Below are positions 7,724 to 15,147 of a DNA stretch of 64,000 nt, in pieces; position 1 is the stretch's first letter; each line of letters starts with the position of its first letter. The notes beneath the pieces were generated by a model, which was given only the letters and a program-made list of their open reading frames with translations, had not been told where the DNA came from and searched no databases. The DNA comes from Bacteroidales bacterium UBA3743 (GTDB lineage: Bacteria; Bacteroidota; Bacteroidia; Bacteroidales; Paludibacteraceae), in contig DFGT01000037.1 of assembly GCA_002371265.1 (NCBI GenBank), positions 109,405-173,404 on the forward strand, given 5' to 3'. The translations under genes and the position numbers were made by a program.

Positions 7724-8467
7724 TTATTTCTTCCTTATCATCACCTTATATCCTGCCGGCAACACCATATTTTTGTCCGTCATATCCAACCCTTTCATTC
7801 CGTCAAGATCGTAAACTTCCGCATTGAACGGATAATCCTTTTTCTTATATGTGACTGTTTCTGTCGTGAGATATACTCTGTCCGCCGACAAACGCGCCGT
7901 CGCAAACACAACTGTGTTCTTAGGTATGCTGACTCCCTCTACCGTGACTTCATCCATCAGCCTCAACTTTATCTGGCTCTCCTCGTTGATATTCTTCAGC
8001 CTTTCATGTATGACGGCATTTATCAAATTGTCTGGTTTTTTTTCCTTGCTCTCACCCATCCGATGAAAACCCGCACTTTTTTCAATATTTGAAGTAGACG
8101 ACGGGATTGCCGATTCATTATCTTTTGACTCCGACTCCTCCTGCCTTTTTCCACCCCTTTTAGAATTAGCTTTTAATGAAGCTTTGGAATCAGACAAATC
8201 GACCTCAGCATCGTCTTCAGCAATTGTGGATATGAATTCTTCCTCCTGCAATTCCGTCGACTGATCAGCCAATTCATTTTCTTCTACATTTTTCTGCACA
8301 TCCTCCATAGCAAGCTTTTCAGCTGCCGGCTGTGCCACAATCTCTTCCTTATTGTCGACGTGATTGTTTTCAGGCTCCTCCCCACCGCCAAACAGCCAAA
8401 ATACCACGCATCCGGCTACAAATATGAATAGGCTATATAAGTGAGTCGCAAGTGTTTTGTTGCTCAT
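7724..8467 (-). CDS. TraM-like conjugative-transposon protein, shortened
   Basis: 247 residues. One N-terminal membrane helix (~8-27, LYSLFIFVAGCVVFWLF), then a long acidic and Ser/Lys-rich linker (~30-140), then a domain resembling conjugative transposon TraM: NEESQIKLRLMDEVTVEGVSIPKNTVVFATARLS (~163-197). True TraM proteins are around 400 residues or more and have a longer C-terminal domain; this one stops after AGYKVMIRKK. TraM is a periplasm-spanning component of the Bacteroidota mating channel. Here no other channel genes (TraJ, K, N, O) are present, only a coupling-type ATPase divergently transcribed at 9277. Operon with 8486-8827; its 3' end is duplicated at 6271-6361. Confidence 0.72.
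   Translation of the reverse strand: MSNKTLATHLYSLFIFVAGCVVFWLFGGGEEPENNHVDNKEEIVAQPAAEKLAMEDVQKNVEENELADQSTELQEEEFISTIAEDDAEVDLSDSKASLKANSKRGGKRQEESESKDNESAIPSSTSNIEKSAGFHRMGESKEKKPDNLINAVIHERLKNINEESQIKLRLMDEVTVEGVSIPKNTVVFATARLSADRVYLTTETVTYKKKDYPFNAEVYDLDGMKGLDMTDKNMVLPAGYKVMIRKK
7738..7828. repeat. 91-bp direct repeat, parental copy inside the TraM-like gene
   Basis: Coding copy of the repeat also found at 6271-6361 (one mismatch). It lies at the 3' end of the TraM-like gene, beginning 12 bp inside the stop codon. Confidence 0.9.
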
Positions 8468-8485
8468 AAATGTTTAAGTTTTATC

Positions 8486-8827
8486 TCAGCCAAACAACTT
8501 CTTTACTATATCCGATGTCTCCTGCTGAAGTTCTGTCAGCTCCACCTGATCCTCATTTTCACATTCAACAATATCATCCTTCAGCACCGTCTCCTCCTTC
8601 ACTGTTATCGCCTCTACGGATCTCATCGTAGCCCGACGGATCACAGTCTCATAAGCGACATCATCCCTGTATGGCGTGTTTAGTTGTTTTATTATTGCTT
8701 TTCTCTCCTCTGCCACAGAATCATCCTTATCCCCATTTTTTTTGTTGAGATACAGCAGGACGACATCAATAAATATGCATACAGCGAGCCAAACGGGAAT
8801 AAATTCAAGCCAACTAATATTGCTCAT
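8486..8827 (-). CDS. Small single-pass membrane protein
   Basis: About 113 residues starting at ATG 8827 (MSNISWLEFIPVWLAVCIF). One transmembrane helix (~7-27) precedes a charged, Glu-rich cytoplasmic-type tail with predicted helix (EERKAIIKQLNTPYRDD, ELQQETSDIVKKLFG). The frame extends 19 codons further upstream, but that stretch overlaps the -7 motif at 8846-8853, so the downstream ATG is preferred. Not a family I recognise. It lies 18 bp before the TraM-like gene, so the pair is likely co-transcribed and may form a small envelope complex (inference). Confidence 0.6.
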   Translation of the reverse strand: MSNISWLEFIPVWLAVCIFIDVVLLYLNKKNGDKDDSVAEERKAIIKQLNTPYRDDVAYETVIRRATMRSVEAITVKEETVLKDDIVECENEDQVELTELQQETSDIVKKLFG

Positions 8828-8845
8828 TATCTTCTTAATTTTCTG

Positions 8846-8853
8846 CAAAAGTA
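8846..8853 (-). promoter_or_regulatory. -7 promoter motif for the 8827-7724 operon
   Basis: CAAAAGTA on the plus strand reads TACTTTTG on the minus strand, 19 bp upstream of ATG 8827. No good -33 element at 19-21 bp. Confidence 0.5.
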
Positions 8854-8950
8854 TAATTTTCTTCCGTACAATCTGTGATTGCAATTACTTTTGTTTGAGG
8901 GGATTTACAAAAAGATGCAGGGTTAACAAGTAAATAATTAAGGCTCCACC

Positions 8951-9105
8951 TTAGTTTATGACTGTTTTTTACGAGGATTGTTAAGGACGGAACGCCCTAA
9001 CTCCCCCTCTCTCCGCGAGTCCGCAAGGACGAACGCATATAGAATACACACAGAGACTTCGTCACAAGTTACTATCGCTTCGCTCGATAGCGTCTTTCAG
9101 ACGAA
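8951..9105. repeat. Mosaic dispersed repeat element, diverged copy
   Basis: Contains GAGGATTGTTAAGGACGG and AACGCCCT (block B), a hairpin with arms GAGTCC and GGACGA around a GCAA loop (block C with stem changes compensated on both sides), an ACAGAGACTTCGTC stretch, and CTATCG/CGATAG arms (9075-9093) followed by CAGACGAAT as at 3745-3785. It fills most of the gap 8828-9276 between divergent promoters. Confidence 0.7.
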
Positions 9106-9206
9106 TAAAGATGGATATATCAGTCGTATAAATATGACAAAGCCATAATTAAACTATTTCTTAATTTATTTCATCGCTATCTTCTTGTTTACGTGTGCTT
9201 TTGCAC

Positions 9207-9237
9207 TTGCTAAATTTGATTAAAAAGATTACTTTTG
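9207..9237 (+). promoter_or_regulatory. Promoter of the coupling-ATPase gene
   Basis: TTG at 9207-9209, 20 bp spacer, then TACTTTTG at 9230-9237, matching the Bacteroidota housekeeping promoter. ATG 9277 lies about 35 nt after the expected start. Confidence 0.65.
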
Positions 9238-9276
9238 CAACCAAATATTTTACTGACCGTAGATAATTTATAAAAT

Positions 9277-11223
9277 ATGTATATACTACTGATACTAGGA
9301 GGTGTTGTTGCCTTAATTATCGGAGTGTTGTTGTTGAAGGCGACTCATAAATGCGATCAGCCGGACGACGACCCGTTCAACCTGAAGGAACAATCTGATT
9401 TTCCACAGAATGAGAAGTTTTACACGGATGAATATACCATCAATTTCCCGACTAAATATTTCCGTCAAGGCAAAGAGCATCAAGGATGGATCAACCTGGA
9501 AGCACCGTTCCGCGCGACTATGGTGGTCGGATCTCCCGGTTCGGGAAAATCATACACAATCATCAGCAACTATATCCGCCAGGCATTGGCAAAAGGATAC
9601 GCAATGTACCTCTACGATTACAAAATCCCTGATTTATCGGAAATCGCCTACTCCAATTTTATGTGGAATAAACATCGTTGGAAAGAGATCTACAATGGAG
9701 TGGAGCCGAAATACGGCATGATTGATTTTAATGAGCCCCGCGTCTCCCTCCGCTGCAATCCTCTCAAAGCAAGCCTTTTGGAGACGAAAACCCACGCCGA
9801 CGAAATAGCGCAGGTGGTGTGCTACAACCTTGCTCGCACGTGGGCAGACAAACAAGGAGATTTCTTTGTGGAGTCGGCAATCAATTATCTTGGTGCATGT
9901 ATATGGTTTTTACGCATTTATGAGGATGGCAAATATTGCACATTCCCCCACGTCATCGATTTTATATCACAACCCATAGACAAAGTCATCCCGATATTGG
10001 CAAGCTACACCGACCTATATGTAGCCGTCGCCCCATATCTCAACGCATGGTCGGCAGGAGCTGTCGAACAAATTCAAGGACAAATCGCGTCGATACAAAT
10101 TCCATTGGCACGACTCTCCTCCATCTATCTCTATTGGGCGATGAGCGGCGACGACATCGACCTGGATATCAATAATCCACTCGAACCCAAACTGCTTTGT
10201 TTCGGCAACGACCCGCAAAACTCCAACACGTATGGCACCGCTTTGGGCGTATACACTGCACGTATTTTGAAACTGGCAAACAACAAAGGCAAACACAAAA
10301 GCGCCATTGTCATCGACGAGCTTCCAACTATGTTCGTGCATGGACTCGACAATCTTATCGCCACAGCACGATCCAACGAAGTGGCAATCCTCCTCGGTTT
10401 TCAGGATTTCTCCCAACTCAAAGCTGATTACAAAGAGTCGAACGCCAATAAGATAATTCAGACGGTGGGAAACTTCTTCGTCGGACAATGTTTTGATGAG
10501 ACTGCGGAAAAAATATCTAAACGTATAGGAAAAAACAGACAGCAGAAAGAGTCGGCATCCACATCCGGAAAAAACGCATCGTCTTACCAGATGGACTATA
10601 TGATACCGCCAGAACGATTCTCACAGGCAAAACAAGGATGGTTCGCGGGACTGGTTTGCGACAACAACGGATCCGACAACAACGACCGTGTGTTTGCGGC
10701 ACATATTGATATAGATGTCGAGGCATGTGAAGATGAGGCTGCCCACTATCTCGAACTGCCTGAATTCTACGACTTTGATGATGATGTCGTCGACGCAAAT
10801 CTTCGCGTCTACGCAAAAGAAATCGGATTCGACCATACCAAATATAAAGAGACAAGAAATCTTGTCGACGCAATGATTCGCCACTGGTTCGACCGCAACG
10901 ACGTAGCATCCTTTGGTTTCGATCACACCAAATATAAATCCATCACGACACTGATCAACAAAGTGAAGAAACCATCGAAAGATATGAAAAAAATCTTTCC
11001 TAAAATTCTGGAGAAAGACAATATGCTCGACCGTATAATAGAGATCCGAGACGCGAGAATGCGTGAGTATCTGCAAAACAACCGAGAGAATATCAGACAG
11101 GAGGTGGAGAATATCTGTACCGCCGAACTCAACCGTATGCGCAGACTAGCCCAGCAAGGTGTGCAACCATACAGAAGATTGTGGGATATCAGGACACAGG
11201 TGACCGGAAAAAACACCATTTGA
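9277..11223 (+). CDS. VirD4/TraG-type coupling ATPase
   Basis: 648 residues. A single N-terminal membrane helix (~2-22) is followed by an AAA/FtsK-like ATPase: Walker A GSPGSGKS (~85-92), a helical insert (~150-290), and Walker B SAIVIDELPTM (~340-350), then sensor-like ATARSNEVAILLGFQDFSQLK. The order matches type IV coupling proteins of Bacteroidota conjugative elements (MobC/TraG), which recruit relaxase-bound DNA to the mating channel. The C-terminal ~130 residues contain a repeated EIGFDHTKYK / FGFDHTKYK motif and a charged coiled stretch. No relaxase, VirB4/TraG-channel ATPase or oriT-like partner is visible, so it may be an orphan or work in a non-conjugative membrane complex. Confidence 0.82.
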   Translation: MYILLILGGVVALIIGVLLLKATHKCDQPDDDPFNLKEQSDFPQNEKFYTDEYTINFPTKYFRQGKEHQGWINLEAPFRATMVVGSPGSGKSYTIISNYIRQALAKGYAMYLYDYKIPDLSEIAYSNFMWNKHRWKEIYNGVEPKYGMIDFNEPRVSLRCNPLKASLLETKTHADEIAQVVCYNLARTWADKQGDFFVESAINYLGACIWFLRIYEDGKYCTFPHVIDFISQPIDKVIPILASYTDLYVAVAPYLNAWSAGAVEQIQGQIASIQIPLARLSSIYLYWAMSGDDIDLDINNPLEPKLLCFGNDPQNSNTYGTALGVYTARILKLANNKGKHKSAIVIDELPTMFVHGLDNLIATARSNEVAILLGFQDFSQLKADYKESNANKIIQTVGNFFVGQCFDETAEKISKRIGKNRQQKESASTSGKNASSYQMDYMIPPERFSQAKQGWFAGLVCDNNGSDNNDRVFAAHIDIDVEACEDEAAHYLELPEFYDFDDDVVDANLRVYAKEIGFDHTKYKETRNLVDAMIRHWFDRNDVASFGFDHTKYKSITTLINKVKKPSKDMKKIFPKILEKDNMLDRIIEIRDARMREYLQNNRENIRQEVENICTAELNRMRRLAQQGVQPYRRLWDIRTQVTGKNTI

Positions 11224-11233
11224 GGGATGTACG

Positions 11234-11314
11234 TATAGAGACGCCGTAATACGACGTCTCTACAAATATGACGGTATGATATTACACAGAGACGCCACAA
11301 TGTGACGTCCCTAC
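11234..11314. repeat. Two TAGAGACG palindromic repeats after the coupling ATPase
   Basis: Copy 1 (11234-11263) pairs TAGAGACG with CGTCTCTA around CCGTAATA. Copy 2 (11287-11314) pairs CAGAGACG with CGTCCCTA imperfectly. Members of the dispersed palindromic family also seen at 11562, 14004, 26744, 41717 and 42423; here they may act as the transcription terminator. Confidence 0.7.
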
Positions 11315-11351
11315 GTATTTTCACATTTTTTAAAAAAATTTCACAAAATAT

Positions 11352-11382
11352 TTTGCAGTTTATGATATTAGTTATATATTTG
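11352..11382 (+). promoter_or_regulatory. Consensus promoter for a short transcript
   Basis: TTTG (11352-11355), exactly 19 bp, then TATATTTG (11375-11382). This is the best full-consensus promoter in the window, and no long ORF follows it closely. Confidence 0.75.
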
Positions 11383-11395
11383 CACATGTAAAGAC

Positions 11396-11455
11396 ATGAC
11401 GAAAGGATTTACACTACGCAAGGTAGAAGGTAATGAGATTCGTAAATGGAAATAA
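11396..11455 (+). CDS. 19-codon ORF in the candidate small RNA
   Basis: ATG lies ~7 nt after the predicted transcription start, and the peptide MTKGFTLRKVEGNEIRKWK is basic and complete with TAA at 11453-11455. It could be a real microprotein, a regulatory uORF or chance. No repeated codon type that would suggest classical amino-acid attenuation. Confidence 0.3.
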   Translation: MTKGFTLRKVEGNEIRKWK

Positions 11456-11516
11456 TTAGATTTTTTTGTACTGTTACTAATCCTATTTTCCCTTTATCTT
11501 TAAAGGAAAAAGAAGT

Positions 11517-11550
11517 AATGAGTGGTATTGGTTACCGCTCATTATTTTTT
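11517..11550 (+). terminator. Terminator of the candidate small RNA
   Basis: AATGAGTGGTA (11517-11527) pairs with TACCGCTCATT (11533-11543, one T-G wobble) and is followed by A and six or more T. Confidence 0.75.
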
Positions 11551-11561
11551 TTAAATAATTC

Positions 11562-11589
11562 GTAGAGACGTTGTGCACAACGTCTCCAC
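11562..11589. repeat. TAGAGACG-family palindrome with perfect arms
   Basis: GAGACGTTGTG and CACAACGTCTC form an uninterrupted palindrome. The rest of the gap to 11808 is AT-rich with nothing else recognisable apart from the promoter region of the next gene. Confidence 0.75.
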
Positions 11590-11808
11590 AATAACAATGA
11601 CGCGTCTCCGCACAAAAATTCCGCCTATCTTGCCCTAGAAATCATTTTTATTTATAATTTTGTATTGAATAAAGCAACGAAATCTACTGATAAATGCGAA
11701 AATCAGCCATTTATGGTTTTTTTCTTTGTTTTGTTTAGTTGGGATAACAAAGTATAATTGTGAAGTCTGAAAATCACAAACTATAAACATATATTGATTT
11801 AGTCCGAA

Positions 11809-13170
11809 ATGAGCAATAACATACGTTTTGCATACGACAAAAAGTCTGAGCAATACATGCTTATAAAACCAGTATCCGACAACCCAAACGATACTGACGC
11901 TAATTCCGTACCCCTGAATGAAATAGATAAAACTCTTGATAACGCTATAAGAAACCTTGCAGACGCCGCAGAAAAAGTCAATAAGTTTAAGCTGGAGCAA
12001 ATGAAATTCCTCTACATGCACAGAAACGATAACAATGTGGCGCCGGAGCTTTCACGTTTCAACGAAGAATATCTCTCTTCTCTAGACAAATTCATAAACG
12101 AAGCCGAAAAGCAGGAGGCTTCAAAAAAGAACGAAGTTGTAGAGGCTCTGAAAAATGCGACATATATTTCTATCGACCCAATTTATATATTCCTGTTTTC
12201 CTTTTTATCTGTCGTCTCCATGCCGATAATGGAATCTCTTAACGACTGGAGCCTGGATTCTTTCTCCTTCGACAAAGAGAACTACATCACCGACAATATG
12301 AACACGTTGAACTTCAATGAAAACGAAGTTAAAATCTTCCTGACAGAAAAAGACAACAGGGAAACCGTGAAGATTGTGGCGGACAGGGAAACGTGGAATA
12401 ATATTGCATATAATAAAGAGTATCAGATAATGTTGACAGACAAAGATACCCGAACCACCGTCTATTCTCTCTCGTCTGAAAGATTTGCAGAGATAGAAAA
12501 AGGGCTGAAAGCATCCACGTCAGCAAAAGATTATCTAAACGAAAAACTTGGTGGCCCAGCCGCCATCAAACAGAAAGGGATAACGACAGAATGCACCATG
12601 AATCTCGAAACCATGATGAATGTCAGCTCAATTGAAAAACTCTTGAGCAAATATGTCAAGGACAAAGAGATTTATGCCATCAAAAGCGACGGGAGATTCG
12701 ACAAACTACAGAATGGTGAGAAAATCTCCATCCTAAACCACGACGGAAACGTGAGTGTGGATGTCTGCAAAGGTATCGGCAAAAACGGAGATGAGACTCT
12801 TTTGTTTGGCAACCTACGGGTGAAAGATGAATTAAAAATAGACCAGGAGACCCGCGCAAAGCTGTCTAGGATCAGAGAATGCCATATTCTTCCATTCCGT
12901 GACACTGACAAACCCACATGGATGTCTGTGACACCAAACTGCATACCAGATAAAATAAAAGGGCACAACGTCAGCAAAGCAGAAAAAGAAGCTCTGCTTA
13001 AAGGTGAGACCGTGATGTTCACCGACTGTAAGGAAACCTCAAAAAAAGAGTATGAGGCTTCCGTCAGCCTGAGCATACAAAAGACTCCCATAGGAATCAA
13101 ACCAGTGCTGAAAGTTGCTCCAAAAAATTTCAGGCAAATACAGGCTGACAAAAAAGGTATGGGAATATAA
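11809..13170 (+). CDS. DUF3945-like protein with a central hydrophobic segment
   Basis: 453 residues. The N-terminal ~110 residues are helical and charged, followed by a hydrophobic stretch (about 118-140, YIFLFSFLSVVSMPIM) that may be a membrane helix. The C-terminal half (~310-445) resembles the DUF3945/DUF4099 proteins carried by Bacteroidota conjugative elements: ISKAEKEALLKGE-type (here VSKAEKEALLKGETVMFTD) followed by KKEYEASVSLSI and a final basic KNFRQIQADKKGMG. DUF3945 function is unknown. It follows the coupling ATPase and small-RNA unit and precedes a helical protein 42 bp downstream, probably in one operon. The assignment is by motif only. Confidence 0.6.
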   Translation: MSNNIRFAYDKKSEQYMLIKPVSDNPNDTDANSVPLNEIDKTLDNAIRNLADAAEKVNKFKLEQMKFLYMHRNDNNVAPELSRFNEEYLSSLDKFINEAEKQEASKKNEVVEALKNATYISIDPIYIFLFSFLSVVSMPIMESLNDWSLDSFSFDKENYITDNMNTLNFNENEVKIFLTEKDNRETVKIVADRETWNNIAYNKEYQIMLTDKDTRTTVYSLSSERFAEIEKGLKASTSAKDYLNEKLGGPAAIKQKGITTECTMNLETMMNVSSIEKLLSKYVKDKEIYAIKSDGRFDKLQNGEKISILNHDGNVSVDVCKGIGKNGDETLLFGNLRVKDELKIDQETRAKLSRIRECHILPFRDTDKPTWMSVTPNCIPDKIKGHNVSKAEKEALLKGETVMFTDCKETSKKEYEASVSLSIQKTPIGIKPVLKVAPKNFRQIQADKKGMGI

Positions 13171-13212
13171 ATCCATAAAATGTATTGATAATCAGTATAA
13201 AGAGATAAAAGA

Positions 13213-13875
13213 ATGTTGAGCAAAGAAAAATTGGAACAGCTGAGAGAATGGTTCTTGAAAGAGAGCCCCATAGACGCTGTGCTAAGTTTCAAGGATAAAT
13301 GTGGCAGATTATTGGAATCTCCCAAGACATTCATAGAGATGATCTCCGACGACGAAATCATCAACGCCATGAGCGCAGACCTGTCTAAAATATTGACTGT
13401 GCAACAACAGCTTGTGGAAATCAGGACTTTCCTAGAAAAAAGCCAAGAGTCGGAAGGTGGATTTTCACCATTCGAATATCTGTTTGTCTCAAAGACAACA
13501 CTCAGTGAAGAAAAAATAGACTTCATCAAAGAGCAGTATGTCTTCTTCAAAAAGATTAATGCAATCGCGTCGCAGATCAGGCAAAACAATTCCCAGGAAG
13601 ATTATGAGGCATTTGTAGCGCAAGTCGTCCCATTATTGGAGAAGACGTGTGAGAACAGAGAAAAACTCAACAACTATCTTGAGGAATACGCTGAATTTAT
13701 GTCCGACTGCCTTACTGTAGACCAAGCCAATGAAAGATTCAAGCAGCTTGACGAAATCGTCTACGTCATGGATCAAAACGCATACGACTCATTCCTTGAA
13801 AACGGCAAGGTGATTATAGATCAGGTAGACGCCTATAAAAAGAAAAAAATAAAGATACCTGATGACGATACTTAA
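13213..13875 (+). CDS. Helical protein of unknown function
   Basis: 220 residues, almost entirely predicted helix, with no signal peptide or membrane segment and a basic end (YKKKKIKIPDDDT). I recognise no family. It starts 42 bp after the DUF3945-like gene on the same strand and ends just before a terminator, so it closes that operon and is likely functionally linked to it. Confidence 0.72.
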   Translation: MLSKEKLEQLREWFLKESPIDAVLSFKDKCGRLLESPKTFIEMISDDEIINAMSADLSKILTVQQQLVEIRTFLEKSQESEGGFSPFEYLFVSKTTLSEEKIDFIKEQYVFFKKINAIASQIRQNNSQEDYEAFVAQVVPLLEKTCENREKLNNYLEEYAEFMSDCLTVDQANERFKQLDEIVYVMDQNAYDSFLENGKVIIDQVDAYKKKKIKIPDDDT

Positions 13876-13900
13876 TATGAAGATAATATTCCACAGAAAG

Positions 13901-13936
13901 AAGGATTGTATCAAAAACGGATACAATCCTTTTTTA
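13901..13936 (+). terminator. Terminator after the DUF3945-like operon
   Basis: AGGATTGTAT (13901-13910) pairs with ATACAATCCT (13921-13930), followed by TTTTT. Confidence 0.8.
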
Positions 13937-13939
13937 ATT

Positions 13940-14070
13940 CATAATTCATAATGCATAATTCGTAATTGTTGGGGATAATCCACGCATCTGGTGAATACAA
14001 CCCTCATAGAGACGCACGGACGTGCGTGTTATGGTCAATGCATAATTCATAATGCATAATTCGTAATTGT
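13940..14070. repeat. 30-bp direct repeats flanking a TAGAGACG-type palindrome
   Basis: CATAATTCATAATGCATAAT plus TCGTAATTGT occurs at about 13940-13969 and 14041-14070. Between them (14004-14032) is CATAGAGACGCACGGACGTG with the perfect palindrome ACGCACGGACGTGCGT, less the central two bases. Fills the gap 13876-14240 together with the terminator. Confidence 0.65.
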
Positions 14071-14240
14071 CAATATCGGATACATTTATTTTGTTCCCCT
14101 ATTACACCGCTAGGCGTTCAATTTTGATGAAAAACGTTTGAAAAATCCCATTTTATCACGTCGTCAGGCGTTAAATATTGGTATATTTCATGGTCGAAAT
14201 TAAAAAATTCAACATTTTTTTGAAAAAAAATCCGTTTTTG

Positions 14241-14272
14241 TTTGCATATATCAAAACGAACCTCTAATTTTG
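14241..14272 (+). promoter_or_regulatory. Consensus promoter of the first paralogue gene
   Basis: TTTG (14241-14244), 20 bp, TAATTTTG (14265-14272). The expected start near 14279 gives a ~60-nt leader to ATG 14342. Confidence 0.7.
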
Positions 14273-14341
14273 CTATCGCAAAACAAAAATTAGTGCTTTG
14301 TAATAAAAACAACGAAAATTGAGGTTAAATTTAGTCCAAAT

Positions 14342-14938
14342 ATGGCAACAGAATTTAGTCATAACGAGGAGCAAGGAAAAGCTCAAAACAACATATACGG
14401 AGATGGACAAACTCCAAAAAATCTATCGGTGGCCGAGGCGATCGACAGATTAATTGAAATTGTCAAGAAGAATGAACAATGCATGGCCCAGGCATTCGCA
14501 AACGCACCAGAGTGGCAGTCGAGAGCACAGATGACCATGACAACGTTCAAGGATGGCGAAAAACAAAAAGCCTCACATGTGGTGGTAAACGTGCCGTCGA
14601 CATTCTCAAAAGAGCAGAAAGAAATCTTGAAAGAGTATGTGACACAGATGGGCGGAACTTACACCAACATGAAGATAGTGGAGACAGATTCAGATGGAAA
14701 CCAAAACATCTCTTTCCCAGCTAAAATCGAGTTTGGAAAAGATGCCGCCTACACACCTGAGGTTTGTGCCAAAATGCTGCTTGGCGAAGGAAAGGAAAAC
14801 CTGATTAAGGAGATCCTCGAAACAAACGCAGCATATAACCAAAAGCGACAAATAACACAAGATAAAGAAAAGAAGATGAGTAACAGTAACGACAACCAAC
14901 AGATTGCCTTTGGAAAGAAAGGTGGTCTTAAGTTATGA
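14342..14938 (+). CDS. Unknown soluble protein, first of a paralogous pair
   Basis: 198 residues, clearly homologous to the gene at 15148. Shared blocks: SVAEAIDRLIEIVKKNEQCM, then APEWQSRAQMTMTTF, VNVPSTFSKEQKEILKEYV, QMGGTYTNMKI, FPAKIEFGKDAAYTPEVCA and KMLLGEGKENLIKEIL. No signal peptide, membrane helix or catalytic motif stands out. I do not recognise the family. It has its own promoter. The conserved VPSTFxxEQKxxLKEY core followed by GGTYTN suggests a compact alpha/beta domain (inference). Confidence 0.72.
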   Translation: MATEFSHNEEQGKAQNNIYGDGQTPKNLSVAEAIDRLIEIVKKNEQCMAQAFANAPEWQSRAQMTMTTFKDGEKQKASHVVVNVPSTFSKEQKEILKEYVTQMGGTYTNMKIVETDSDGNQNISFPAKIEFGKDAAYTPEVCAKMLLGEGKENLIKEILETNAAYNQKRQITQDKEKKMSNSNDNQQIAFGKKGGLKL

Positions 14939-14973
14939 GACAAAAATGACTTTCTAAATGTTTATGTTTAGTC

Positions 14974-15002
14974 TTAGGGGGTATCCGATGATACACCCCT
15001 AA
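14974..15002. other. Hairpin between the paralogous genes
   Basis: TTAGGGG(G)TAT and ATA(CA)CCCCTAA arms, without a T tract. Position just after the first paralogue suggests a transcript 3' end, but this is weak. Confidence 0.35.
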
Positions 15003-15074
15003 AACGCGTATATCAACCTCCTTTTTCATTGAAGACAAGTCATTCCCCATCTGTAAAACCAATCCCTTCAACAT

Positions 15075-15106
15075 CTTGCTAAACAAAATTTATTTAACTA
15101 TTTTTG
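15075..15106 (+). promoter_or_regulatory. Promoter of the second paralogue gene
   Basis: CTTG (15075-15078), 20 bp, TATTTTTG (15099-15106), followed by ATG 15148. Confidence 0.6.
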
Positions 15107-15147
15107 TAAACGATTTGCTGAAAATAGCATAGAGTACAGTCAAGATA

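Larger units (their letters stand above)
11389..11550 (+). ncRNA. Candidate ~160-nt small RNA or leader transcript
   Basis: Bounded by the consensus promoter at 11352-11382 and an 11-bp terminator stem at 11517-11543 with a T run. It contains a 19-codon ORF (11396-11455) and a central hairpin with arms TTTTCC.TTT and AAAGGAAAA (11486-11510). The next gene starts at 11809, beyond the terminator, so the unit looks self-contained. It resembles no RNA family I can name. Confidence 0.5.

Noticed and set aside
9277..11223. Complete conjugative or integrative element around the coupling ATPase
   Set aside because: No integrase, relaxase, VirB4-type ATPase or further tra genes are present within the window.
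11228..11320. Transposon ends (inverted repeats) around 11.2 kb
   Set aside because: The palindromes belong to the TAGAGACG dispersed family found singly at many sites; no transposase gene lies between copies.
11389..11550. Candidate small RNA as 6S RNA or tmRNA
   Set aside because: It lacks the large central bubble in a long rod of 6S RNA and the tRNA-like ends and tag frame of tmRNA.
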